DNA from: Amycolatopsis thermophila
GTDB lineage: Bacteria; Actinomycetota; Actinomycetes; Mycobacteriales; Pseudonocardiaceae
Direction: 5' to 3'
DNA: 64,000 nt
Assembly (NCBI RefSeq): GCF_030814215.1
Contig: NZ_JAUSUT010000001.1
Location: 1,798,001 to 1,862,000, forward strand
Numbering within the stretch: the stretch's first letter is position 1; each line of letters opens with the position of its first letter. The notes below the pieces were generated by a model, which was not told where the DNA came from, ran no database searches, and was given only the letters and a program-made list of their open reading frames with translations. This document shows, piece by piece, positions 33,512 through 42,274 of the stretch. The translations under genes were made by a program, and so were the position numbers.

Positions 33512-34141
33512 GTGCCCGTGACCGCAATCGATCTCCAGCCGGTAAGTGTGGCGATCCGCCCCGCGCGCCGGCTCACCCAGTTGCTGGCCGGCCTCGCCCT
33601 CTACGGCGCGAGCATGGCGATGATGACGCGCGCCGGGCTCGGCCTCGCCCCGTGGGACGTCCTGCACGAGGGCCTGGCCCGGTGGACCGGGCTCAGTTTC
33701 GGCACGGTGGTCGCCATCGCCTCGGTGGGCGTGCTGCTGCTGTGGATCCCGATCCGGCAGCGGCCCGGCGTCGGCACCGTGCTCAACGTGCTGGTCGTCT
33801 CGGTGACCGTCGACCTTGTCCGGGCCGTCCTGCCCGAGCAGCACGCGCTCGGCTGGCGGCTCACCCTGATGCTCGGCGGCGTCGCGCTGAACGCGGTGGC
33901 GACGGCGTCCTACGTCGGCGCCCGGCTCGGCCCGGGTCCGCGGGACGGCCTGATGACCGGGTTGGCCGCCCGCAACACGTGGTCAGTCCGGGTTGTGCGT
34001 ACCGCGATCGAACTCACCGTGCTGGTGGCGGGCTGGTTCCTCGGCGGGACCGTCGGCGCGGGCACGGTGATCTACGCGGTGGCGATCGGGCCCCTCACCC
34101 AGGCCCTCCTCCCCCACGTCGCCTGGCGTCGATCACGTTAG
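33512..34141 (+). CDS. YczE-like membrane protein
   Basis: The 209-aa protein has five to six hydrophobic helices and the YczE signature GLGLAPWDVLHEGLARWTGLSFGTV. The start is a GTG; codons 33512 and 33518 are both possible. The Bacillus homologue YczE is an integral membrane protein of undefined role. Its divergent partner is the MocR-type regulator. It overlaps the convergent Clp-N gene by 9 bp. Confidence 0.85.
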   Translation: MPVTAIDLQPVSVAIRPARRLTQLLAGLALYGASMAMMTRAGLGLAPWDVLHEGLARWTGLSFGTVVAIASVGVLLLWIPIRQRPGVGTVLNVLVVSVTVDLVRAVLPEQHALGWRLTLMLGGVALNAVATASYVGARLGPGPRDGLMTGLAARNTWSVRVVRTAIELTVLVAGWFLGGTVGAGTVIYAVAIGPLTQALLPHVAWRRSR

Positions 34142-34660
34142 CGCCTGCCGGACCCGCCGCGCGTCCACGTCGAACCGGGCGAGCACGTCGGCGGCGGGTC
34201 CGCGCAGCGCGGTCAGCGCGAGCAGGATGTGTTCGCTGCCCAGTTCCTTGCCGCCCAACGAAATCACCTCCTTCAGGCACACCTGCAGCACCCTCTTCGA
34301 CTCGTCGGCGAACGGGATGTGCCGGCGCTTGCCACCACCCGTCCCGCCCGCGAGCGCGTTCGGGCCGTGGACCTGCTCGACGCGGTCGAGGATCGCGTCG
34401 ACGTCGATGCCGAACTCCCCGAGCGCCTCGGCGTCGGCCGCGCTGATCCCGCCCCGGCGGCGCACCCGCGCGGTCTCCGCGGCGACGTCGTCGAGCGCGA
34501 CCCCGAACCCCGTCAGCAGGCGGGCGGCCTTGCTGTCCGGGAAGTGCAGCAGCGCCACCAGCAGGTGCAGCGGGTCGATCCGCGGCGAGTCGAGGCGGAT
34601 GGCGTCGTGCTGGGCCTCGACGACCACCTCCCGCGCGTCCTGGGTGAACTTCTCGAACAT
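34133..34660 (-). CDS. Clp N-domain protein without ATPase part
   Basis: The 175-aa protein consists of two ClpA/B-type N-terminal repeats (residues about 3-70: FTQDAREVVVEAQHDAIRLDS; and about 105-170: ADESKRVLQVCLKEVISLGGKELGSEHILLAL). There is no AAA+ module. Such stand-alone ClpN proteins may act as adaptors or substrate-binding units for ClpC. The ATG shares a base with the stop of the HTH gene (TGATG), so the two are coupled. The HTH partner and the operators suggest a stress-regulated unit. Confidence 0.9.
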   Translation of the reverse strand: MFEKFTQDAREVVVEAQHDAIRLDSPRIDPLHLLVALLHFPDSKAARLLTGFGVALDDVAAETARVRRRGGISAADAEALGEFGIDVDAILDRVEQVHGPNALAGGTGGGKRRHIPFADESKRVLQVCLKEVISLGGKELGSEHILLALTALRGPAADVLARFDVDARRVRQALT

Positions 34661-34869
34661 CACTGCCTCCCGTACTTCTTGTGGACGGCCTGCCTGCTCA
34701 CGCCCAGCTCAGCCGCGATCTCCTGCCACGACCAGCCGTGGTTGCGCGCGCTGCGCACCTGGACGGCTTCGAGCTGCTCGAGCAGCCGCCGCAGCGCGGC
34801 CACCGCGCGCAGGCCGACCCGGGGATCGCGGTCGCCGGCACGGGCGGCCAGATCGGTTGCCTTGGTCAT
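34660..34869 (-). CDS. Small HTH protein (69 aa)
   Basis: The protein is a helix-turn-helix of about 65 residues (LRRLLEQLEAVQVRSARNHGWSWQEIAAELGVSRQAVHKKYGR) similar to the DNA-binding part of small AsnC/sigma-4-like regulators. It lies upstream of the ClpN gene in one transcript. Two perfect GTCAAC-N4-GTTGAC palindromes directly upstream are its probable operators and would also cover the divergent phosphatase-like gene. Confidence 0.85.
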   Translation of the reverse strand: MTKATDLAARAGDRDPRVGLRAVAALRRLLEQLEAVQVRSARNHGWSWQEIAAELGVSRQAVHKKYGRQ

Positions 34870-34872
34870 GAT

Positions 34873-34915
34873 GTCAACCTACGTTGACAGCTCCCGCGTG
34901 TCAACCTTGGTTGAC
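34873..34915. promoter_or_regulatory. Two perfect GTCAAC-N4-GTTGAC operators
   Basis: Sites at 34873-34888 and 34900-34915 are identical in their arms with centres 27 bp apart, about 2.5 helical turns. The first starts 3 bp from the HTH start codon. The second ends 3 bp before the -10 box of the divergent gene. Confidence 0.75.
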
Positions 34916-34918
34916 GGT

Positions 34919-34930
34919 TAGAGTCGGGGC
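34919..34930 (+). promoter_or_regulatory. Leaderless-type promoter -10 for the PP2C-like gene
   Basis: TAGAGT (34919-34924), then 6 nt, then GTG at 34931, right beside the second operator. Confidence 0.45.
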
Positions 34931-35683
34931 GTGCTGGAAATCCAGGTGGCGGAACGGCCCGGCGTCGGCCTCGACGGGCAGCCGCGCCCCACCGAGGACC
35001 ACGTCGTCGTGCTCGACCACGCCGTCGCGGTGCTCGACGGGGCGACTTCGCTCGATCCGGCGCTGCCCTCCGGCGGCTGGTACGCGGAACGGCTGGCGGC
35101 CCGGCTCGCGCGCGAGCTGACCGGGGACGACGACCTGCGCACGGTGCTGCGGCGGGCGATCGCCGGAGTCGCGGACGCCGAAGGCCTGCAGCCGGGACGG
35201 TCACCGTCGAGCACCGTCGCGATCCTGCGCTGGACCGCGGACCGGGTGGATTCCCTGGTGCTGGCGGACAGTCCGATCGTCGCGTTCGGACAGACGGTCG
35301 ACCTGCTCGCGGACTCGCGGCTGGTCACCCTGCGCCGCGCGGGAAAGCTGCGCACGCGGGAAGCGGTGCGGGCGCTGCGCAACCACGCCGACGGGTTCTG
35401 GGTCGCCGAAGCCGATCCCGCCGCCGCCGACCACGCGATCATCCGCAGCTGGCCACGCGCCGCGCTGGGGGCCGTCATCCTCGCCACCGACGGCGTTTCC
35501 TGCGGTGTGGACGACTACGGCCTGTTCACCTGGACCGAAGCGCTGCAGCTGGCCCGCGCGAAGGGCGTGGACGCGGTGCTCGACGCGGTGCGCGCGGCGG
35601 AGGACAGCGATCCCGGTGCGCGGCGGTGGCCGAGGGTCAAGCGCCACGACGACCAGGCGATGGTGCTGGTCTCGTTCCGCTGA
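34931..35683 (+). CDS. Protein phosphatase 2C-like protein
   Basis: The 250-aa protein resembles short bacterial PP2C-type proteins. PTEDHVVVLDHAVAVLDGATSLDP carries the first acidic metal-binding pattern (D-G-A-T in place of D-G-x-G), GAVILATDGVSCGVDDYG provides the TDG motif, and a final KRHDDQAMVLVSF contains the DD pair. With these residues it may still be a metal phosphatase, or a degenerate one. It faces the HTH/ClpN pair and shares their operators. Confidence 0.75.
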   Translation: MLEIQVAERPGVGLDGQPRPTEDHVVVLDHAVAVLDGATSLDPALPSGGWYAERLAARLARELTGDDDLRTVLRRAIAGVADAEGLQPGRSPSSTVAILRWTADRVDSLVLADSPIVAFGQTVDLLADSRLVTLRRAGKLRTREAVRALRNHADGFWVAEADPAAADHAIIRSWPRAALGAVILATDGVSCGVDDYGLFTWTEALQLARAKGVDAVLDAVRAAEDSDPGARRWPRVKRHDDQAMVLVSFR

Positions 35684-35761
35684 CCGGCGCGGCCGACCCT
35701 AGGGGAAAGATCGGGGACTTCTCCGGATCTTCCGCGGCCCCCGTCGCGGAAGGCTCCTGTC

Positions 35762-36421
35762 ATGGGGATTTCCGGAGCCACGCCGGGCGACAGAGCCCGG
35801 CCCTGGCTGCTCGCGGCGCACGTCGCGATCGGCTGGGGACTGTTCACCGTCTTCATCCTGCACGTCGTCAGCGGGCGGAACCCGGTGTGGGACACGCTGT
35901 CCAGCTACGCGCTCTCCGACGGGGGCGTCGGCCTGCTCGGCGCGGGCATGATCGCGATCGCCGCCGGGTCGGCCGCCCTGCTCGGGGCGCTGCGCGCGGC
36001 CGGGCACCGGCTCGGCCCGGCAACGCACATCTTGTTCTGGGCGTGGTCGTCGGGCCTGGTCGCGGCCGCGCTGTTCCCCGCCAGCTACCCCGAACGGTTC
36101 AACCCGGTGAGCGGGCAGATCCACGAATACGCCTGCACCGTCGCGTTCCTGAGCCTGGCCGCGCTGGGCTGGACGCTGCCCGAGCGGCTGCGCACGCACC
36201 CGGCGATCGTGCGCCTGACACTGCTGTCGCTCGGCGGGGTGCTGCTGTTCGGCGTCAGCTACCTGATGCCCGGTGTGCTGCCGGTCGGGCTGAGCCAGCG
36301 TCTCGCGCTCGCCGCGGACATCGGCCTGCTGGTCACGATCGCCCGCGCGGTCACGGTCGTCGTCCCGGCAAACCCGCGGACGCGTGTATCCGGCGGGAAA
36401 CCGGGCGCTCTGAGTCGGTAA
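35762..36421 (+). CDS. DUF998 domain-containing membrane protein
   Basis: The 219-aa protein has six hydrophobic helices and the DUF998 pattern (NPVWDTLSSYALSDGG near residues 40-55, FNPVSGQIHEYACTVAFLSLAALGW in the middle). A hydrophilic Pro/Arg tail ends it. The function is unknown. It precedes the multicopper oxidase gene by 49 bp in the same direction. Confidence 0.85.
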   Translation: MGISGATPGDRARPWLLAAHVAIGWGLFTVFILHVVSGRNPVWDTLSSYALSDGGVGLLGAGMIAIAAGSAALLGALRAAGHRLGPATHILFWAWSSGLVAAALFPASYPERFNPVSGQIHEYACTVAFLSLAALGWTLPERLRTHPAIVRLTLLSLGGVLLFGVSYLMPGVLPVGLSQRLALAADIGLLVTIARAVTVVVPANPRTRVSGGKPGALSR

Positions 36422-36470
36422 GGGCCGGGTTCTCCGGCCGAAACCGGGGGCTTTCTGGGGGAAAGACTTC

Positions 36471-38353
36471 ATGACCGACGTCATCGCGCGATCAGCGGTA
36501 ACCGCCACCGGGCCGCACTTCGGCCTCAGCAAGTTCGCCGACCCGCTGCGGGTGCCGCCGCTGATCCGGCCGCACTCGTGGTGGCACCAGGACGAAATCA
36601 CCATCGCGAAGACCCGCGCCCGCGTGCGGCTGCACAGCCAGTTGCCGGAAACCGAGGTGTGGGCCTACGAAGGCCAGTTCCCCGGTCCGACGATCGAGGT
36701 GCGCAGCGGCCGCCGGCTGCGCGTGAACTGGAACAACCGGATCGACGGCACCATCCCGGTGATCGCCGTCCAGCAGCGGGCGGAGCTCGCCGACATCAAC
36801 GCCCCGGCGCGCACCCCGGGCTACCGCAACCTGGACGGCACGCCGCAGGCGGGTACGGAAATCATCGACGGGGTGTCCGTCCTTCCCGCGTGGACGGTCG
36901 TGCACCTGCACGGCGCGCGCACCGGCGGCGGCAACGACGGCTGGGCGCACAACGCCGTGCTGCGCGGCGCTTCCCAGCTCGCCGAGTACCCGAACGGCCA
37001 GCAGTCCGCCACGCTCTGGTACCACGACCACGCGATGGCGGTGACGCGGTTCAACGTCTTCGCCGGGCTGGCCGGGATGTACCTGATCCGCGACGCGGAG
37101 GAGGACGCGCTCGGCCTGCCCGCGGGCGACCGCGAGATCCCGCTGGTCCTGACCGACCGCAACCTCGACACCGACCCGGTGACCGGCGCGCTGACCGGGC
37201 AGCTGCTGTTCAAGATCCCGTTCATCACCCCGGCCGGACCGGCCGGGCCGGCCGTGCCGATCCCGTTCACCGGACCGTTCAACCTGGTCAACGGGGTGAT
37301 CTGGCCGCACATCGAGGTCGACGCGCGCTGGTACCGGTTCCGCGTGCTCAACGCGTCGAGTTCGCGGTTCTACCGGCTCACGCTGGTCGACGAGACCGGG
37401 GTGGCCGACCACGACGGGGTGCGCATCATCGGCACCGACGGCGGCTTGCTGCCCGCGCCGGCCCCGCTGCCCGCGGGCGGGCTGGTGCTCGCACCGGCCG
37501 AGCGGGCGGACGTGCTGATCGACTTCAGCCGGTACCGGGGGCAGAACCTGACCCTGCGGAACACGCTCGCCGACCGCACCGAGCCGGACATCATGCAGTT
37601 CCGGGTGGAGGAACGATGCAGTTCCGGGTGGAGGAACGCGACCGGCACGACGCGTTCGCGCTGCCGCCGGTGGTGTCCGGGTCGTACGTCCGGCTGCAGC
37701 ACGGCACGACGGTGCCCGAGGACCACGACCACGTGTTCGTGGCGCTCGTCCCGCCCGGCACCGCGGGCGATGCGCACCCGCAGTTGTGGGAACTGCAGGA
37801 GGTCACCGATCCGGCCGAGGTGCCCGCGCGGTTCCCAGCGCACGGGTTCGTGCAACTCACCGACCCGGCCGGCGGGGCGGTGCGGACGTTCCGGATGGTC
37901 GCGAACCTCTTCGACGACACGCCGACGTTCTTCATCGGCCACGACCGGTGGGCGATCAGGAACTTCGTCCACCTGGGCGGGCCCACCCACCCGATGCACA
38001 TCCACCTGGCGGAGCTGCAACTCCTGACGCGGCGGCAGTTCCCGCTCGACCAGGCCGGCACCGTGACCGGCTTCGACTCGGCGGCCGGTGGCACCGCCGC
38101 GCCGCTCCCGGTGCCGGGCGAAGGCAAGTCTCTGGAGAAGTACGAGGAGGGCTGGAAGGACACGTTCCAGGTCGCCGCGGGCGAGTGGATCACGGTGGCC
38201 GGGCACTTCACCGGCGCGACCGGCGAGTTCATGTACCACTGCCACATCCTCGACCACGAGGACGAAGGCATGATGCGGCCGTTCGTCGTGCACCCACCCG
38301 AGGTGGGGCGTTTCCACGTTCACCGGGGTGCTTCCCACGGGGGCGGTCACTGA
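36471..38353 (+). pseudogene. Multicopper oxidase (phenoxazinone-synthase/bilirubin-oxidase-like) split by a 23-bp duplication
   Basis: The first frame from the ATG (RBS GGGGGAAAG) encodes the N-terminal cupredoxins with copper ligands VVHLHGA and WYHDHAM. It then shifts frame at an exact 23-bp tandem duplication (37593-37638) and runs on to 38027 as nonsense. The second frame (37616-38353) encodes the C-terminal cupredoxin with HPMHIH and HCHILDHEDEGMM, so all four copper motifs survive. Removing one repeat copy restores a continuous protein of about 620 aa. The duplicated unit also creates GGAGG plus ATG for the second part, so an independent 245-aa fragment could be made. It may be a true mutation, a reversible repeat or an assembly artefact. 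Confidence 0.85.
37593..37638 (+). repeat. Exact 23-bp tandem duplication
   Basis: Two identical abutting 23-bp copies (37593-37615 and 37616-37638) begin ATGCAGTTCC and end GGAGGAACG. Because 23 is not a multiple of 3, they shift the frame of the oxidase gene. Confidence 0.95.
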
Positions 38354-38383
38354 GAAATCGCGACCGAGCCGAGGAACAACACC

Positions 38384-38827
38384 TCACGCGGTTTCGGTGA
38401 TCCGGAAGACCGGGAAACCGGGCGCGACGTCCCGCAGGACCGAGTCCGGCGAGGTGTGGTCCACACCTTCGAAGAAGCGGCCGACCTCCCACTTCCACCG
38501 CTTGAGGTAGGTCCGCAGGATCACCGGCTTGTCCTCGTCGGCCAGCTCGACCGGCCGGAACGTCACCGTCCGGCGTCCGACGCGCAGCTGCCCCTCGCCC
38601 GCCGCGCGCAGGTTGCGCACCCACTGCGTCTGCCCCCGCGGTGCGACGAGGTAGCGCTGCCCGTCGATGGTGAGGAGGTTGACCGGCGTGGACCGGATCT
38701 CCCCCGTCTTGCGGCCCCGTACGAGCAGCACCCGGCTGCCGGCCAGGCTCACGCCCATCCTGGTCAGGAACTGCACCGCGACGTTGAAGAACCCGTCGCC
38801 CTTGCCCGGCTTGATGTAGCGGTTCAC
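38384..38827 (-). CDS. Deazaflavin (F420)-dependent nitroreductase family protein
   Basis: The 147-aa protein matches the DDN/split-beta-barrel family: LAGSRVLLVRGRKTGEIRSTPVNLLTIDGQRYLVAPRGQTQWVRNLRA contains the typical R-T-G-x-x-R-x-x-P-V and GG-type contacts. Cofactor F420 is expected in actinomycetes. The start is a GTG. It is divergent from the TetR gene with operator-like palindromes between, so it is likely its regulated target. Confidence 0.9.
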   Translation of the reverse strand: MNRYIKPGKGDGFFNVAVQFLTRMGVSLAGSRVLLVRGRKTGEIRSTPVNLLTIDGQRYLVAPRGQTQWVRNLRAAGEGQLRVGRRTVTFRPVELADEDKPVILRTYLKRWKWEVGRFFEGVDHTSPDSVLRDVAPGFPVFRITETA

Positions 38828-38845
38828 GGTGTCTCCTCCGGCTTT

Positions 38846-38912
38846 CGAGAGCGGCGCTCTCGCTTAAGAGCAGTGAACACCTACACGACCAGGCTGCCAA
38901 GAGCGCTGCTCT
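38846..38912. promoter_or_regulatory. TetR operator palindromes
   Basis: CGAGAGC-GGC-GCTCTCG (38846-38862) and AGAGC-GCT-GCTCT (38900-38912) share the arms AGAGC/GCTCT. An isolated AAGAGC half-site lies at 38866. They fill the divergent region between the oxidoreductase and TetR genes. Confidence 0.65.
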
Positions 38913-38953
38913 CGAATTTGTGCGCCGATCTCCGAGGTGGCACACTGTCGCAC

Positions 38954-39634
38954 ATGCCAGCCAGCAGGACCGCGCGTGAACGGGCCCGCGCCGAACTGAC
39001 CCGCGAGATCAAGGACGAGGCACGCCGCCAGCTCGGCGAGGTCGGGCCGCACGGGTTGTCGCTGCGCGCCGTCGCGCGGGAGCTCGGCATGGTGTCCTCC
39101 GCGCTCTACCGCTACTTCCCCAGCCGCGACCACCTGCTCACCGAGCTGATCATCGACGCCTACAACGAGATCGGCGAGGCGGCGGAGCGCGCCGACGACC
39201 CGTCCGCCGAGCCCCGCGAACGGTGGACCCGCATCTGGGCCGGCACCCGCGACTGGGCGAAGCGGAACCCGCACGAGTATTCGCTGATCTACGGCTCCCC
39301 GGTGCCCGGCTACCAGGCGCCGCAGGACACGATCACCCCCGCCGGTCGCGTGGCGCAGGCCCTGGTCCGTGTCCTGGAGGCCGCCGACCTCGCACCCGCG
39401 CTGCCCGCGCGGCCGCTGCCCGCGGAACTGGCGGAACAGGCGCGCAAGGTCCAGGTCGCGCTGGACACCGGGCTCGCGGAGGAGGACCTCGTCCGGCTCA
39501 TGACCGCCTGGACTCACCTGTTCGGGGCCATCAGCTTCGAACTGTTCGGCCAGTACGCCAACACCGCGGACCCGGCGGACGCCTATTTCGCCTACACGGC
39601 GGGGCAATTGGGCGATTTCGTCGGTCTTCGGTGA
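38954..39634 (+). CDS. TetR/AcrR family transcriptional regulator
   Basis: The 226-aa protein has an N-terminal HTH (HGLSLRAVARELGMVSSALYRYFPSRDHLLTELI, about residues 35-70). Its C-terminal domain resembles the TetR_C-type domain found in DDN-linked regulators (WAKRNPHEYSLIYGSPVPGYQAP). I chose the ATG at 38954. It is divergent from the F420-type oxidoreductase, with paired palindromes between, so it likely represses both. Confidence 0.93.
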   Translation: MPASRTARERARAELTREIKDEARRQLGEVGPHGLSLRAVARELGMVSSALYRYFPSRDHLLTELIIDAYNEIGEAAERADDPSAEPRERWTRIWAGTRDWAKRNPHEYSLIYGSPVPGYQAPQDTITPAGRVAQALVRVLEAADLAPALPARPLPAELAEQARKVQVALDTGLAEEDLVRLMTAWTHLFGAISFELFGQYANTADPADAYFAYTAGQLGDFVGLR

Positions 39635-39664
39635 ACGTTTCCCGCGTTGTGGCAGACTCTGATC

Positions 39665-40507
39665 ATGGCGGCAGATGACGAGGTGCTGCGGGCCGTCGAG
39701 GGAAGCCTCGACCGGCCGTCCGCGGCTCGCGTGTACGACTACTTCATCGGCGGGAACCACAACTACGCGATCGACCGCGCCTTCGGCGACAAGGTCCGCG
39801 CCCGGCTCCCGCTGATCCCCGACTCCGCGGTCGCCTGCCGCCAGTTCCTCGGCCGCGCCGTGCGGTACGCGTCCAAGGCGGGCATCCGGCAGTACGTGGA
39901 CATCGGGTCGGGCCTGCCCACCGCGGGCAACGTGCACGAGGTCGCCGACGAGGCCCGTCCGGAGCACGACACCAGGGTCGTCTACATCGACAACGAGCCG
40001 ATCGCGCTGGCGCACTCGCAGCTGCTGCTCGCCGACACCGCCGACCCCGAACGCCACAAGGCGATCGCCGGTGACCTGCTGGAGCCGATCGACCTGTGGG
40101 AGCGGGTCGCGCAGGCCGGGGTGATCGACTTCGACGAGCCGATCGCGCTGGTCATCAACGCGGTGCTGCACTTCATCAAGGACGAGCAGCAGCCGCAGCC
40201 GGCGCTCGACTTCTACCGCGACCAGCTCGCGCCCGGGTCGATGCTGATCATGTGCCAGCTGACCGACGAGAACCCGGCCGACGACGAGGAGCGCCGCGCG
40301 CTGGACGACCTCAAGGCCTACTACGAGACCACGACGAATCCCGGTCAGTACCGCTCGCGCGAGGAGTTCCTGAAGTTCTACGGCGACTTCGAGCTGGTCG
40401 AGCCGGGGCTGGTCTTCGCGCCCGAATGGCACACCGACGAGCACGCCCTGTTCGCCGACGCGCCGTCGAAGTCGCGCATCCTCGCCGCGGTGGCCCGCAA
40501 GCCGTAA
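39665..40507 (+). CDS. SAM-dependent methyltransferase of the actinobacterial PF04672 type
   Basis: The 280-aa protein has the family-specific N-terminus RPSAARVYDYFIGGNHNYAIDRAFGD, the SAM loop YVDIGSGLPTAGNVHEVA and the D-N-E sequence VYIDNEPIALAHSQ. These are abundant in Streptomyces-like bacteria and mostly uncharacterised. No cluster partner is present. The ATG start is clear. Confidence 0.93.
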   Translation: MAADDEVLRAVEGSLDRPSAARVYDYFIGGNHNYAIDRAFGDKVRARLPLIPDSAVACRQFLGRAVRYASKAGIRQYVDIGSGLPTAGNVHEVADEARPEHDTRVVYIDNEPIALAHSQLLLADTADPERHKAIAGDLLEPIDLWERVAQAGVIDFDEPIALVINAVLHFIKDEQQPQPALDFYRDQLAPGSMLIMCQLTDENPADDEERRALDDLKAYYETTTNPGQYRSREEFLKFYGDFELVEPGLVFAPEWHTDEHALFADAPSKSRILAAVARKP

Positions 40508-40579
40508 GGAGTGGGCCGCCGGGCCCTGGAGCAGGAACCTGGCGTCGCCGCCGCGTGGTCGAGCGAGGCGTCCACGGCC

Positions 40580-41197
40580 TCACGGCACGTGGTCGCTGAA
40601 CCAGGCGGCGGCCAGCTGGGCGACGGTCTCCAGGGCGCCCGGCTCTTCGAACAGGTGCGTCGCGTGGGGGACGACCTCCAGGCGGTGCGGCCCGGCCAGT
40701 TCGCGAGCCGCGGTTTCGTTGAGGCGCACCACCTCTTCGTCCCGGGCGCCGACGATCAGCAGCGTCGGGCTGGTCACCCGGCTCAGCGCGTCGCCCGCCA
40801 GGTCGGGCCGGCCGCCGCGGGAGACGACCGCTTTCACGCGCTCCCCTTCCGCGGCCGCGGTTCGCAGGGCCGCCGCCGCACCGGTGCTCGCGCCGAACAG
40901 GCCCAGCGGCAACTCGCCCGCGCGACCGTGGTTGCCGAGTTCCGCGATCGCCGCACGCAGGCGCTCGGCGAGCAGGTCGATGTCGAACCGCCGGCCGCCG
41001 CCGTCCTCGTCCGGGCTGAGCAGGTCGAACAACAGCGTGCCGAACCGGTTGTCCTGCAGTTCGCGGGCGACCGCGATGTTGCGCGCGCTGTGCCGGGAAC
41101 TGCCCGAACCGTGGGCGAACACGATCATCCCGATCGCGTCCGCCGGGACCGTCAGGTCGCCCTCGAGGCCGGGGTCGACGGTGAGCGGAACGGTCAT
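40580..41197 (-). CDS. Alpha/beta hydrolase (dienelactone hydrolase-like)
   Basis: The 205-aa protein has an alpha/beta-hydrolase core. The nucleophile elbow is GASTGAAAA, in which Ser replaces the Cys of true dienelactone hydrolases; HGSGSSRHSARN is the oxyanion region, Asp in VGARDEEV, and His in PHATHLFEEPG. The ATG overlaps the stop of the phosphoribosyltransferase gene (ATGA). In Mtb the two activities are fused in one protein (Rv0571c), which supports a joint role. Confidence 0.9.
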   Translation of the reverse strand: MTVPLTVDPGLEGDLTVPADAIGMIVFAHGSGSSRHSARNIAVARELQDNRFGTLLFDLLSPDEDGGGRRFDIDLLAERLRAAIAELGNHGRAGELPLGLFGASTGAAAALRTAAAEGERVKAVVSRGGRPDLAGDALSRVTSPTLLIVGARDEEVVRLNETAARELAGPHRLEVVPHATHLFEEPGALETVAQLAAAWFSDHVP

Positions 41198-41835
41198 GCC
41201 CCCTCCAGCAACTCGATGACCTCGTCGTCTTCGACCTGGCGGAAGTCGGCGTACCACTGACCCACCGAGCGGAACCCGTGCGGCGCCAGCAAGCACACCA
41301 CCTCCTCGGCGTCGCTCTTCAACGCCGCCGCGGCCTCCGGCGCGCACACCGGCGCCGCGAACACCAGGCTGTGCGGGCGGTCCCGGCGCAGCGCCCGCAG
41401 CGCGGCCCGCGCGGTGACACCGGTGGCCAGCCCGTCGTCGACGACCAGCACGTCCCGCCCGGCCCGCGGTTGCGGCGCACGCCCCCGCTGGTAGACGACC
41501 GCGCGGCGGCGGGCCTCGGCGCGTTCGGCGCGGCAGATCCGGTCCAGCTGCTCGGGCCGCAGGCCGAGCGCGGACAGCGAGTGCTCGTCGTAGTAGGGCG
41601 GGCCGTCCGGTGTGACGGCGCCGACGCCGAACTCCGGCTGGCCGGGCGCCCCGATCTTCCGGGCGACCGCGACGTCGAGCGGCGCGTCCAGCGCATCGGC
41701 GACCGCACGGGCGACGACAACGCCGCCGCGCGCCAGTCCCAGCACGAGCGGATCGCGCCATTCGTGCCCGCGCAGCAGCTCACCCAGCTGCGCGCCCGCC
41801 TCGCGGCGGTCGCGGTACTCGTGTCGCCGCCTCAT
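41194..41835 (-). CDS. Phosphoribosyltransferase domain protein
   Basis: The 213-aa protein has the PRPP-binding loop VLVVDDGLATGVTA (type I phosphoribosyltransferase) and LVLGLARGGVVVARAVADAL in the first half. It is a ComF/Rv0571c-like protein of unknown base specificity, coupled by ATGA to a hydrolase that is fused to it in Mtb. The Mtb fusion is linked to the dormancy response; an equivalent role here is inference. Confidence 0.9.
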   Translation of the reverse strand: MRRRHEYRDRREAGAQLGELLRGHEWRDPLVLGLARGGVVVARAVADALDAPLDVAVARKIGAPGQPEFGVGAVTPDGPPYYDEHSLSALGLRPEQLDRICRAERAEARRRAVVYQRGRAPQPRAGRDVLVVDDGLATGVTARAALRALRRDRPHSLVFAAPVCAPEAAAALKSDAEEVVCLLAPHGFRSVGQWYADFRQVEDDEVIELLEGA

Positions 41836-41864
41836 GCCACCCGTTTACCCGGGGCGGGTGGTCG

Positions 41865-42152
41865 TCAACCGGGTTCGCCGCGGCGCTTGCGGTGGACGAC
41901 CCACGCCAGGTCGACCACCAGCCCCACTGCCACCAGGCACATCAGGACCGTCACCCACCACATGCCGGCCGTGGCGTACAGCGCACCGGCGCCGAGGGCG
42001 AGGACGATCCCGATCGCGGCGAGCCAGATCCGCAAGGTCAGCGCGCTGTAGGTGGGCGCCGCCCCGCCGAAGCCGGCGGTCGGGTCGTGGTAGTCCGGCA
42101 GGCCCCGCTGGTACTCCTCGCGGGTGCGAGGCCGCTCGTGCGGGAATCGCAT
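41865..42152 (-). CDS. Small two-helix membrane protein (DUF6343-like)
   Basis: The 95-aa protein begins MRFPHERPRTREEYQRGLPDY, then PTYSALTLRIWLAAIG, followed by two membrane helices and a basic tail RKRRGEPG. This resembles the small actinobacterial DUF6343 family. The function is unknown. The start is ATG 42152. It is divergent from the GH3 gene. Confidence 0.6.
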   Translation of the reverse strand: MRFPHERPRTREEYQRGLPDYHDPTAGFGGAAPTYSALTLRIWLAAIGIVLALGAGALYATAGMWWVTVLMCLVAVGLVVDLAWVVHRKRRGEPG

Positions 42153-42274
42153 GCTTCCGGGGTACCCAGCCGTGAACCACCTCACCCGGTCCAGCGATGA
42201 CCTGGTTTGGCCCCCTCCCCGCTGGGTTACCGTGGCCGCGAACCCATCCCGCCCGGAAGGAACACCGAAAGCCG

